A stretch of DNA of 64,000 nt from NCBI GenBank assembly GCA_031310005.1, contig CM062380.1, positions 3,038,001 through 3,102,000 of the forward strand. Reading direction: 5' to 3'. Made by a program: the position numbers and the translations under genes. The notes under the pieces were generated by a model. It ran no database searches. It was not told where the DNA came from and saw nothing but the letters and a program-made list of their open reading frames with translations. This DNA is from Dactylellina haptotyla (Eukaryota; Ascomycota; Orbiliomycetes; Orbiliales; Orbiliaceae). The first letter of the stretch is position 1. Every line of letters starts with the position of its first letter. This document shows, one piece after another, positions 1 through 11,967 of this stretch.

Positions 1-1427
1 CCGATACTGAGCGGGATCCGAACTAGTATGGTCGACCCTGATACACCGGAATACGCAAAGACAAGAAAATCGGTAGACGGCAAGACGCTTAAACTGGTTT
101 TTAGTGACGAATTTAACCAGGATGGGAGGGCGTTCTACGAAGGCGATGATCAATTCTGGACATCTCCCGATCTTCACTATGCAGCTACAACTGATTTGGA
201 GGTAAGGCGGCCATCCATCTAAGAGATAGCGAAATAGTCAATGCTAATGATCTTCAAAATAGTGGTACGACCCTGACGCAGTAACGACGAAAGCTGGAAC
301 GCTACGACTCACACTCGACGCCTGGCAAAACCACGATCTAAACTATCGATCTGGCATGCTCCAAAGCTGGAATAAGCTCTGCTTTAAGGGAGGAGTTCTC
401 GAAGTATCCGCATCGCTAGCAGGACCAGGCGGAAAGATGGGATTATGGCCTGGTATCTGGACGTTGGGCAATCTTGCCCGCCCGGGGTACCTCGCTACCA
501 GTGATGGTACATGGCCATATGCGTATGACGATTGTGATGTCGGAATCACACCTAATCAGTCGAGTCCCGATGGTATTTCTTTCCTACCTGGTCAACGACT
601 CAACAGCTGCACTTGCAAGGGAGAGGACCATCCAAATGCTGGAGTTGGTCGGGGTGCCCCCGAAATCGATGCGCTCGAGGGTAGTACAGCTGGCGGGATC
701 AATCTGGGAGTTGCATCGCAGTCCTCACAGATTGCGCCATTCGACATCTATTATATTCCGGACTACGATTTCCTTGAGATCCATAATCACAGCGTCACCG
801 AGATGAACACATGGGCTGGTGGACCGTTCCAGCAGGCTATTTCTGGTATCACGGCCTTGAACAACGAGTGGTACGATGGAAAGGTGTTCCAGAAGTATGC
901 ATTCGAATACGAGCCGGGCAAAGGCACGGGCAAAATTACGTGGTTTATAGGCGACGAGCCCAGTTTTACGATGAGGGGCGAGTCTACTGGACCCAATGGC
1001 AATATTGGAACCCGCCACATCAGCCAGGAGCCTATGAGTGTTGTGCTCAATCTCGGTCTCAGTCATAGTTGGGCTTATATCGATTTCCCAGCTATCAACG
1101 AAGCGTGAGTTGATTCATCAATAGGGTCGTGATTTGAGAACTGTTCACTGATGAACTGAATCTAGACTCCCCACAACCATGTATATCGACTATGTCCGAA
1201 TCTACCAGCCTGAGGGAGAAGAAATGATAACCTGTGATCCTCCCGGTTATCCGACCACAGATTATATCCAGAAGCACCTTAATGCGTACACGAACCCCAA
1301 TCTCACCGTAGGTTTTCAACGCAACCCCTATATAACTTTTGACGGTTACTAACATATCTGGTAGAGCTGGAAATCCGCGGGTTATGAATTCCCTCAGAAC
1401 ACTCTGATGCACGGGTGTAAGCAATAA
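1..1427 (+). CDS. KRE6/SKN1-family beta-1,6-glucan synthesis protein (GH16-like), 5' partial
   Basis: This is the C-terminal part of a KRE6/SKN1-type protein. These are type II membrane proteins of the secretory pathway needed for cell-wall beta-1,6-glucan. The reading frame is open from base 1, so the N-terminal cytoplasmic tail and membrane anchor lie outside the window. Exons are 1-201, 263-1104, 1166-1307 and 1365-1427; phases match at each junction, and the introns (about 60 bp) show branch sites such as TACTAAC near 1348. Family landmarks seen are [23 protein letters not shown] across intron 1, the GH16 active-site pattern EIDALE (bases 662-679), [23 protein letters not shown] across intron 2, and the C-terminal LMHGC. 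The GH16 assignment comes from the family; whether KRE6 proteins hydrolyse or transglycosylate is not settled by sequence. A membrane-protein gene follows convergently. Confidence 0.95.
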
Positions 1428-2333
1428 TTAACTACTGTATCAACAAAGCAATCACGAGATACCCGAATATTTTACCCTCTTAATCCGATAACCTACACAC
1501 TCAAACAAATCACACCATTGTCATACCGTACTATACCCGGCGATCGATCAATATACCCTGTTCCTCTTTTCCTTCACAATCTACCTACAGCCTTGCATCT
1601 TTTTCTCCCTTTCTGGTTTATGGAATCATTGCATAAGGTGGAAGAATCACGGAGTTATTTGGAATATTTTTTGCTTCCCTTGAAAGTGATCAATTGATCA
1701 TAACACACCATCACTACCATCACCGTTACACGCCGCCCCATCCTGAATTCTATTCACATCCCTCGCTCACGATTATAAGGTTACATATTTTTGCATACCA
1801 TGCTTTTACAGACATTTAATGTACATGAAGGGAAAAAAACAAAATCATGGCACATAAAGCGGTTAATATCGTTTTTCTTGCATTTCTATTCCTGTTTTTG
1901 TTTACTAGTTCGTCTATTGTGTAATTGTTTAATGTTTGATGAAGAAGAAGAAAGTAAGACAGAGGAAGAAAAGAGCAGAATATAAGATTCTGCTTCATAC
2001 CGGTTACTAGCATGTACATAAAGATATTTAGGGAAGTGGGAAAGATGAAAAAAGGTAGATGTGTTCTCCTTGAATATCTTATCAGGTGGGTAGTGTATTA
2101 TTTCTTTTTTAAGATTTCACTATCGAAAATGTTATTAGCATGTTAAATGGGCAATATTGGTGTTCCTTTTTTTGGAAATGAGTGTAACAAGTCTATAGCA
2201 CGACAGATCCAGATTCTATTATCGGTTCAAAGTGGCATTTTTAACTGTGATACTAAAATTCGTAAATTGGATTGCGATTACTCATAAACTTAAATATAAT
2301 TACGACGAACTAAAAATAATAACGCTCTGCGTT
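1428..2333. other. Convergent intergenic region
   Basis: AT-rich 3' flank between two convergent genes. It should hold both 3' UTRs. No coding region, RNA gene or repeat could be supported; the short open frames near 1800-2000 are low-complexity. Confidence 0.6.
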
Positions 2334-4541
2334 CTACTGCGCTTTGAGTTGCACCGTTCCGTCGACAACTACAAGACCCACATTGATATTCTTACTCTCC
2401 TCGCCCTGTTGTCTATGCCCCGCCGCTTTGGCATCATTTCTGTCCGATTTAACTTGTCTCGCAACATCGAGGATTCCCTGTGTAAGCGCGGCGTCCACGA
2501 CATTGGCAATGGCGGCCCAGGTATCGCCCAATCGAGACACTTTGGATTCAGTCGCAAACAGATAACAAACATATAAGAACACAATCGTATGGAATGCCAC
2601 GAGGGCCATAGTGATGGTGAAACCTGTGGGTAACGACGTTCTGGTAGTACCGTACGGCCCACCCGGGTGGAAAGTGGACACGTAAGAGGTCGTGTTCACC
2701 ACCTTCCAGCTATCGTACTGCGGAAGCTGGTCATAGTATGCCACGCCAGCGAGGCTGAATAGGATCGACTGCATCGCGTTCGCGACGGTATCGTTACTGT
2801 AGATCGTGTGTTCGAATAACTTCCGGATCCATAGCGATGCACCGAGTGACTCGCGCCAGGTACCGTATTGTTTCGACCAGGCCCAGTAGTTATCGCAGAG
2901 GACGGCGGAGTAGTTGCCGTACCCCCATCCGGTGCCCCCGAGCTCGTTCGCTAGGTGTACCGCTTCGTTGATGTATGGTCATTGGTGCTGGAAGATGGAT
3001 CCGGTGACGGTGCTCGAGACTGGACCATCGGTTCCTGGTTCGAGACTCTCATCTGTGGCCCAGGTGTCTGCTGGGGGTCGCAGGTAAAGGATTCCGCGTT
3101 CTTCGATTGTTAGGTTGCTGATTGATCCTGGGCGGAGTTGGTTAGTCACATCGGTCCAGTTGAAGTTTTTGGCGGTCTCGTTCCAGGACAGGTTGGGCTC
3201 TGTTCTGTTCACCGTGCTGTAGATGCTGACGTCTCTGAGGACTACATCTAATGCTGAGAAGCAGAGGGTAGCATTGACACGGTGGGTCTGCGTGCCGATG
3301 GGGTTTCTTCCATTGGCGGGGCTCACGACATCGAATTCTGCCCACTCGCCGTTTCCCACGGGTAGAACGGTATTGTTAACGGTGATGATGAGATACGCGG
3401 CACCTGAGGCATTCTGCATTGGTGAGACTGGAGGATAGTGCCGGAACTCGCTAACCAGACTGCCGGCGTAGGTTTCGTTATTGATCGCGGGCGTTCTCGT
3501 TTTAATGTTGTGCAGCTCGCATATCGAGTAGTTGTTCTCACTGTGTATGGAGTAAGGGCAGGTAAACCTTGTCGGGCGGTCTGAGGCATTGAATCTTGGG
3601 GTATTAACTGATGGAGAGACCACGCCTGTAAGCGCCGGCTGGGCTACGCCATCCCATTCACCGCTCTGAGACAAGGTGTACATGATAAGGTCATCCATGA
3701 CGGGTCGTTGGCAGGTAACGCGGGTGTCGACGAGGAGCGCCTTGCCGTCGTAGTTACGAACATTCTGACGGGCTTCTGCGGTGAGGTAGGGTAGGAAGGC
3801 CCGAACTATCTTTCCAGAATCGGAGACACCCTCCTGTTGGAAAGGAGGCTCGCTGTATTCAGCGAATGCCGGCCAGGCGGGAGGTTTATTGCCGCCCCAT
3901 GCGACATCGGGAAGTGGCGACGTCCAATTGTAGGAATCACCGCTGAACCACCAGTCTAAGGTTAAGTTGGTGCTCACGGGCAGACCTGGGATAACGTCTT
4001 TGGCCAAGTCGGAGAGAAGGATTGTTGACGAAAATTGGATTATTGTGGCAGTAGCCAGCAACAGCAAGATTGGGATTACAGTCCTGAAGAATACTCCAGG
4101 CGGGCCAAATCTCAATAGTGGTAGGCAAACGTCTAGCAAAGTCTGGAATAGTGGTGCACCATTCACTCTCATAAGCGATACATTGGCGGTGCTAGCAACA
4201 GGTACGTCAAATCTTTCCAGAGCAATGGCAGCAAGCATTGCCAATCCCACGGCTGCTTGCGTCGCAATTCCCCAGCGTAGGGCTGTAGAAGTCAAAGATA
4301 TACTTCTCGGCGCCCAGTCGTTGACCATGATACTTTGCCATATTGAGTTTTCCCAATTGCTGTACCACAGGAACGATAGGAAACCAACCGCGGAAATAAT
4401 GACCAGAAAAGTGAATCCAACTATGGCAAATGTCAGAATACCAACCCGAACAAAGAAGGATTGGTACTCTTCAGGTCCCCGTTGCTCTGGGGGCGTAGGG
4501 ACTGGGACCCCGACTGCAGACTCTGGATGCTTTTCATCCAT
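2334..4541 (-). CDS. Four-TM fungal glycoprotein, frame interrupted by one in-frame TGA
   Basis: One minus-strand frame of 736 codons is open apart from a single TGA at 2979-2981. The first part (520 residues) starts MDEKHPESAVGVPVP and has three hydrophobic segments near residues 32-58, 88-108 and 150-175. A long lumenal or extracellular loop rich in N-x-S/T sites follows (NLT, NWT, NAS, NYS, NET, NRT, NWT, NLT). After the TGA the same frame continues with PYINEAVHLANELGG, Cys- and Trp-rich sequence, a fourth membrane segment (ITMALVAFHTIVFLYVCYLF) and a Lys-rich tail. The layout of three N-terminal TMs, large glycosylated loop, last TM and LGDTWAA-like motif suits an uncharacterised family of Pezizomycotina membrane proteins; no function is known to me. 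The conserved character after the stop argues for a very recent nonsense change, readthrough, a sequencing error, or a weak 63-nt intron at 2963-3025 that would remove it. Confidence 0.75.
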
Positions 4542-6373
4542 CCTGCCAAATATATTAATAGGTAGTAGTGCCTGCTACTTTCGAGTAAAGACGAGAAGCG
4601 ATCTGCTGTCCTTAGGCTTCTGGGAAAATAACAGGGATTAAAAAGCTAGACATTTATGGAGAGGGAAGAGGGACTTGGGCGGCTCCGGTGAAGCTCCAGC
4701 GGATAGCTCATTCGAAAGTCATCAAGAAATGCCTTTTCAAAGCAGATTCCATATATTATATATTCCATCATTCGCGAACAGAAGCCTCTCGAGTTCATCC
4801 ATTGCTCCAATTCGCCCGAAATTGCTCAATCGTGCAATCTTCCAACTTTTTCTTCTTTGATCGTTCTCATGAGCTTCGCGTTTCCTATCTCTGTTATGCA
4901 TGCAATAACGCCTCGAGAGAAAAAAACCAACTGGATATTTAATAGATGGCGCTATTATACATAAAAAAAGGACGATCGGTCCTCGAAAAATCGCTCTCAT
5001 TGCTGAGTGGCGGCATTCGGGGCCCTGGAAAGTCTTTGGCGAGCATTCGGTGGTCCCATGTCATGTCCGAAATTCACCTTGGTGGATCCTTTAATTGCTT
5101 ATGCCTCACAGTCGGAAGCGAGCCTGCATTGTGCTAGTATGATTAGCGATTGGCTGAAACCGTTGTGCCGCTTCCTGCATTTGCAATCTTTGACAATAGC
5201 GAAAGAAGCACATAGCATCTGCCCTGAGAACGCCGCCTTTTTTCTTTTCGTGGGTGAGGCTGATTGGCGAAGGCCTGTCAAGCTTGGAAATCAATGAATG
5301 GCGTGCAGCAGGCGTGCAGCTCGCGGAGGGGTAAGCTCCGTGATGATCTCTCGACCGGCTTTGCGTTGCGTCTGTGGTATGTTTCCTGTGTAACCTCGCC
5401 AAAAATGCGGCCGAATACGGCGGGTGCAACAGGAACACAATGCGAATTTAACTCTATCTCCTATCTATCTATCGATCGGATGATGTCGATGTATCTTTAA
5501 TCCATGTTCTGGCACTCGAAATTGCCCAGGATGACCTCGAAACACACTTCCCTGAAATTGCGCTTCCAACGTCTGGTCACCACTAACAATAGCTCCGAGC
5601 AAACAAGAATTCCTCGGACTGGGGTGACTTGTGCACATGATGGAGGTGTGCCAGTTCATTCCCTCTCAACACGCGGACCGTGCAGGGAGCAAGGGAACAA
5701 CCTTGCGCGTGTTCAGGTCTGCAGCGAACCAAACAACAGCATTTGAAGGCAAAACAGTTGACTTGCACCTTGACACAACGGCCGCCCCGCACTGGGTCAC
5801 TTTTTGCTAGAGACCATCCATGATTCAGGGTATCCGGCTGAGAGTGCCCCGTTCATAAGTGGATGTCAATCTGCAAGCCTTCATGCAAGACTGTTTTTCT
5901 TGCCTTCTTTCTGGATAAGGATCTTAAGACTTCCTCCACAGTATTAATAGTGTTCAGCGTTCCACAACTTCAACTGGGGGACTTCCCTTATTCGCTCGCA
6001 AAAAGGAAAACTCGCCAGATAGGACGTGCCGAATTCCAGCCCTTTGTGACAAGTCATTCTGGATACTTACGGCACGGTAGCCTCGAAAGCCGTTGAAGCG
6101 CTAACAGAAACGAAACGAGCATCCTCCGGCTGGCCTCCGATATCTCAGCTCGACTTCTAATTCGAACCAAGAGCTATTTTGAAAGCAGCTCTTTTTAAAT
6201 ACTGTGGAACTCGCGCCCTTAGAATCAGTTATTTTTTTTGTGATCGCGTCGTCCTAGGGGTTGATAGGAGAACGCGGCCTACTCTACTACCAAAATTTTA
6301 TTTTCTTACTCTTTTCTAAAAGTCTCTTCTTTTTTAATTTCAAGGCCTCTTTGCAGGCGCTATTTCTTTAACG
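4542..6373. other. Divergent promoter region
   Basis: This region lies between the divergent membrane-protein gene and the MscS-channel gene, so it should carry both promoters. A pyrimidine-rich tract at about 6296-6345, just before the channel ATG, is typical of fungal 5' leaders. No further gene could be supported. Confidence 0.5.
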
Positions 6374-8390
6374 ATGTCCACCGCCACGAATGCAAAGCCT
6401 AACGGCGACCATATCGTCAATATTGGCCCTAGCAGCAGTGAGGTCGTTGCCGAAAAACAACACCAAAGATTGTCAACGACGAAGCGCCCAAAACTTGAGG
6501 AGGCGGATAAGGAGGCGGAGAAGCCAACTCATAATAATGACGGTGCAATCCTGGATGGCAGCCAGGAAAACATTAGTAGATTCCAAAAAATAAAGCCGTT
6601 TCTCTACCGTGTGCTTCTTTTGCTTATAGTTGGTGGTATTCTTGCTATTCCAATCATCCTTGGTTATCAGAATGAAATGGTCAGCAATGCGCACATTGGT
6701 GGTGTCTACGTTCGATGGTTCTTCGTTTGGGTTAGTATCTCCCATCCCATGATTGCTCGGGGGAATTCCGAAAGAGGCCGAGACTAATTGATAATCGCAG
6801 GTCGAGGTGTTCTGGTGCTCGATATGGATATCTAGCATTATCGTCAAATACATTCTACCCCACGTGGTCCGCACCCTCATTGGCATCTTCTCTAAAAAGG
6901 CCAAAAAGTACCACTATGTGGTCAAAGAGCTCGATGTTCCATTGACTCTGCTCGGATGGACGTTCGCCTCGTTCATCAGTTTCACACCGATCATGCACGG
7001 TCACGAGGCTGTACCCTACAGTGTAGAATGGCGCACACCAGTCCACCAAGTCCTCGCTGGTTTCCTGGTGACCGCCGGTATCTACCTCGGAAAATCAATC
7101 CTCATCCAAATCGTGTACATCAGATACCGCCAGGCGCAGCTCGCGGACAAAGTCACTCGCAACAAGGAAGCCATTGAGCTTCTCACAAAGCTTTACGCCG
7201 AATCCCGCCGAATATACCCGGACGATGACCCCAGATTCATCGCGGATGACCGTATTCTCGCTGAAGCGATCACCTTCGCAGTTCTGGACCTTGGCTTCGA
7301 CAATCACGAAGACCAAGTCCGCTTCGCGGTGGCTAGCGCACGCGTGATTTGGGCCCTCGAGCACAAGAAAACCCACTGTCCATCGCTCGCACGCCGCATC
7401 TGGGGCGCATTTGTCAAAGAGGGCAGTTTCCGTCTTCTCCCTGAAGATCTAGAAGCCAGCAAATTCGACCAAGACCTGATCGCGAAAACTTTCACAATCC
7501 TCGACCAGGATGTCAACGGCGACATCACTCTCAAGGAGATGATCGATGACATTATGGAAATCGCACGTGAACGCAAAGACCTCTACTCCGGCTGGTCAGA
7601 CTCGCAAGATATCGTCGCAAGTTTCAGCATCCTATGCAACGTCGTCGTCGCAGCCCTCAGCATCCTCATCTTCCTCGCCTTCCTCACTAGTATCAAAAAC
7701 ACATTCGGCTACGCCGCCACAGTCCTCGCATCTCTCGGGTTCGCATTCAACGGCACCATAACCGAGCTCTTCGCTGCCATCATCTTCATCTTCGTCAAGC
7801 ACCCCTTCGACGTGGGTGACTGCATCGAGATGGACAAAGAGGAGTATGTAGTGGAACACATCTCCCTGCTGTATACCCAGGTCCGCCACAACACGACCAA
7901 CAAGTACGCACACTTCCCGAACTCTGTACTCAACTCGAAAATGGTGGAGAACCTCTCCCGCTCCAAGGCAATGTACGAGGTGTTCAAGATCTCCGTATCC
8001 TACGACACCACCGTCGAAGAAATCGAGCTCCTCAAGGCCGAGCTGCGCAGGTTTATCGAGCATAACAGCCGCGAGTTCCACACGCGCGAGGAAGACTTGA
8101 TCGTAAACATGTCTGGGTTCGCATTAGACAAACTTGAGATCAAGATACAGGTCGGGTATAAAGGTAACTATGCTGACGGGAAACGTGGTCGCAGAAAGGG
8201 AATGGTTCTGAGGGAATTGCTCGCGTTGACCAGGTCAATTCCGTTGTACGGTCCTGGCGGCGGCGGCGCTACGCTCGGAAGTGGTGATAACCCGTCATTT
8301 GGAGTGACCGTGACACCTGATGATGCTAAGTCTAGAGTTGAAGCTTTTAATAAGAATAAGGAGTCGCTCAGGTTCAGGAAATCTGACTGA
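6374..8390 (+). CDS. EF-hand mechanosensitive ion channel, MscS family (Msy1/Msy2-like)
   Basis: Predicted stretch-activated channel of the fungal MscS group. Its fission yeast members Msy1/Msy2 sit in the ER and tune calcium and cell volume after hypo-osmotic shock. Exon 1 is 6374-6730 and exon 2 is 6801-8390, joined in phase 0 across a 70-bp intron; the product is 648 residues. A polar N-terminus is followed by hydrophobic segments starting FLYRVLLLLIVGGILAIPII, then a cytosolic EF-hand with a canonical loop (DQDVNGDITLKE), then the pore-lining pair (DIVASFSILCNVVVAALSIL and the Ala/Gly-rich VLASLGFAFNGTITELFAAI). The MscS signature HPFDVGD and a beta-domain follow. The length and EF-hand position match the family. 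The Gly-rich, charged C-terminal tail (LRFRKSD) is unremarkable. The start was chosen as the first ATG after a CT-rich leader. Confidence 0.95.
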
Positions 8391-9389
8391 TTGTTTTGGA
8401 TGACGTATGATCTTTCACATATATCATTACTGCTTTTGGGCGAGTATTCTTATATTAGCATTGTTATTATTTTGCTGTATATCGAGATAGTTATATTCGG
8501 TCCGATAGCTAGCTTTAATATCATTTTATGTAATAATGTATCAAATATAATGATTCTTTTGAAAGGTAAAGTCGTAGAATATCCACTGATGTTTTAGAAG
8601 CATGTCGATGCTATCAAGTCATTTGAGTAGATAACTCAGAATTTATATCACTTTTGCATGAGAGGGTTATAATTTGTGATCTTCAGCATTTCTTAAATCA
8701 TCAAACTCACCTTTGCCAAAAAGAAATTTTTACGGGTATTAGGAACTTAGCAATGGGATTTTAAATACTTATATTATTAGTTTAAATTTCATTGGTTGAT
8801 AATTTTAAAGGGCTATAAAGTTACTTTAAGATTCAGCGGAACAATCGCGTTCTGGCGGAAGGGGATAATTTAGATGGGTCTATTAAACATTTTGAGAAGG
8901 GTTTTCAGATTTCAGGGAGGACCTCGAGGGGAGATGTGGTATTTTTGGGAGATGGATATTTTGCTTAGTTACGTTACGGAGTAGAGGGGTTGAATTTACT
9001 GCAGCGCGTCGACCAGAGTGCTGGAGTTATTTATATATCAATATTCGTAATCTCGGGTCTTTTTGTTTCATAATGCAGATTTATGTCAACCAGCTCAGCT
9101 TATACTAGCTCAGCCGACAAAGAAACAGTTCAGGCCATGTCAAGGAGACATTAAATGTATGAATCTACCCGAGCTCCTGGACAAGTCAGACCGTTATCAA
9201 TTATTCAGACCTGCTTCGCAGGCCCGGGCAGCAACTGGTTTACGAGACAAATTAGAGAAGGATATTGATGAAGTACCAATGTCGCCTTTAAGTGAAACAG
9301 AATCTGACCCGGCAATGGGTAGGTTTAGGAATATGTACATAATTAACTTCGATACAGCATCATGGAAGGGCTCATCATTTTTCCATCGT
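8391..9389. other. AT-rich 3' flank of the channel gene
   Basis: Strongly AT-rich sequence with no supportable gene. An open frame at 9063-9413 (+) has no recognisable domain or fungal codon bias and is not called. Confidence 0.5.
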
Positions 9390-10255
9390 TTTGATTTCTC
9401 CATGCTTGACTAGACTCGCCAATATAATGCCAAAGTTGGCAAGAAATATAATGATTACTATCAGCTTGTGTCCATTTTCAACAGCCCGCCACCTCTTTTG
9501 GTCATCGGATGGGGGAAGAAACACTTTTCGGACACATAGCGCGATGAAAATAACCATGATTCGTCCACCCTCTCCAGCAAATAGAATGGCCGTTTTTTTG
9601 TAGCTGACAAACCTTCTGATAAAGGTCTTGTCGGCGATGACAAGAGTTCAAATACCAGTCTGAAGACCCACCTTATAAGACTCAGCCCACATAGAGCCCC
9701 CAGAACCCTCCCTAGTCTCTTATTCGCCGAAGGGTATCGATCTCCGTAAGGCGAGGCTAAGAGAAATCTTCGAAATTTTGTTTGGTGATTGCGGCTTTCG
9801 GCTTTCATGATCGATATCGTCGGAGGTGATTCGACTTGTTCTTCTCAGCGAGCGCCAGTTTGTGCCAGTATCAGAGCCAGCATTTGTCAAATCAGCGCCC
9901 CAAGACGCGGACTCCCATTCCTCTGGCGCACACTGGGAACCCCTTCCAGTGCCCGGCCGAGAAGGCTTGTCACTGACCGTCTTTATTGCCATATCATCCG
10001 AAAGTTGATTGCCAGCCAGTTTCGAGGTTTTCGAGCCACTGTGAGAGTCTTCAGGCGCGGACTCCGTTCCTCTCGACGGGCACTGGAACTCCTCGCCAGT
10101 ATTCGGGCAGGAAGCAATATCGCAGGCCGCCTTGTTGACTTTATCGCGAGGATTCCGGTGCGGTATTTGGGTGCAGTTCCCACCGACGAATGCTGGGACC
10201 CCTCACCAGTATTCGGTCTGGGAAATATGCAACAACCTACTGTTATGGTAACACT
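9390..10255 (-). pseudogene. Possible decayed or intron-broken minus-strand gene with PxTG-like repeats
   Basis: Three minus-strand frames carry protein-like sequence in succession but do not join without stops. Reading downward in coordinate there is a repeat-bearing part (PNTGEGSQHSSVGT, PNTGEEFQCPSRGTESAPE, PGTGRGSQCAPEEWESA), then a basic stretch (NKRLGRVLGALCGLSLIRW), then a hydrophobic helix (HKLIVIIIFLANFGIILASL). I do not recognise the family. It may be a decayed orphan gene or one whose introns I cannot place. Confidence 0.3.
9926..10230 (-). repeat. Three degenerate direct repeats
   Basis: Three imperfect copies of a roughly 40-bp block, each containing a form of cactggRAcyCCTyrCCAGT, start near 9926, 10077 and 10187. 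Spacing is unequal (about 150 and 110 bp). Read on the minus strand they give the PNTGE/PGTG peptide motif, in shifting frames. Confidence 0.45.
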
Positions 10256-11967
10256 GCCAGAGTTGGTTTTTTGCTTTTGAAGGAGTTGCTATTGTAAATT
10301 TAGTTCTTGTATGCTTTTTCCGTAAGAAAGCTGATATGTACAGTCTCGTAGCAAGGTCTCGATAGATGTAGGCAGGCGATGGTATCAAAAGTGCATAGGC
10401 GCTCCATCCCTGAGTATTTGAATGCCAGAGGCTTTAATTTCATATTTATTATTATCAATGTAATGTATTTATCCATATATCGCATTTTCTGATGATCCGA
10501 CAATCAATAGGTTATAATTATGACATAAATGTACATAAAAATTAGGACAAAATATCAATAATCAGCATATAGACCTTCTGAAATTAGGATTGTATACTGC
10601 TATGTGTGCTTTTCGAAAGACAGTGTTTATTGAAAGCGCAATGACATATAAACGTTGCTGAATTTCTTATTTGTGGATGAATAACTGCCTCGACATTTTA
10701 CCAATGTTATATTGAAATTGAATTGAGAGAGTTGTAACGAGCATACATAGAAATAAGTAGTTTTATATTAATTGGGTAATATAGGTGGCATTGTCAATTA
10801 TGTTATATGGCCTATGTTGTGAAAGTACAATAGTATCAATGTTGCTAGACAGGGTCAGAATGATGTATTGCTCAAGCCCAATTGATTGAGAGGGTGAGGA
10901 GAAGGCGACTGCTTTATAGTGCACACAACGCTCAGCTATGCAACACAAGATCAACAGCAGACGTCCCAACGATTGCTAGCAGTCACTCCACAATTAATAT
11001 GGTTTGCATAGTTTACTGTCATCGCCACCATTACCGCTAATACTATCAGTTATAATGGTACTGGCTGTGTAATGGCGATGGCGATGGCGATTGTAGTTAG
11101 TGGATTGAAGCAGATAACTAAAAATCGAAGCTTGGTCGCCCATTTATTATCTAGCCAAATGTTTTTCGGCTTACTGAAGACCCACGCTGTCTCTGCTTGT
11201 TACTTGGCTTAAATTAAAAATTATGATAAAATATGTATTAAACATAACAAAATGTAAAACGTCTTTCGTTTCCATAAATTAGTTATTCGTTCAGTTTTTA
11301 GATTTCGATATCATCGAATCTGTTGGCAATATATAGCAGCGATAGTATTCAGCTGCATATCAAAATGCTCTGTGTACCACAATTATAACGTTAGTGGCAC
11401 ATTTGATGAGACAACTTGGGCCTTTAAAATTTTGAGGACAGAGCCCAGATCGAGATCCCGCCCAAAATAGTAAGTAAATAATTAGGTAGTTCAAAAAGAG
11501 AGTATCCAAACGAGCTTGTCAGCACATAAAATCAAAATGCAAAAAGTTAAGCAAATGCTATGTCTCATGCATCAGACTCGAGGTGTCTGGCCTACAAGAC
11601 TGGTATAAATAAATAAAAAATATCGAGACCTTCCCTCGACTTTTTCTTCGTCCTCTAAATCATCGACTCGATCATCGACTCGATCGTCTCACTTGCCATA
11701 TACGCTAAACATCAAAAAGAAAAAAAGAAGAAAAGAAAAAGAAAAGAAAAGAATTCTGTTCACAAAAAATTCAATATATCGTATCGTATCGGCCTCGCTC
11801 AAAAACCTCACCCTGTCATGGCTCGTCGCATAAAACATTCGAAAGGAAACTCGTTTCCAAAAAAAGAAAAGCTAGAAAATTAAGAGAAAGCAAAAGAGAG
11901 AAAAAGATTAGTCTCCTCTGTAGCTTTTATCGCATTCGCACCCACCAAACCAACCCTGCGAGATCGA
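10256..11967. other. AT-rich gene-free stretch
   Basis: AT-rich DNA with a short GGCGAT triplication near 11077-11092 and A/G-rich tracts at 11718-11753 and 11855-11910. The latter lie in the probable 3' UTR of avl9. No gene could be supported. Confidence 0.5.

Noticed and set aside
9063-9413. 116-residue plus-strand open frame
   Set aside because: No domain, and its 3' end overlaps the minus-strand relic.
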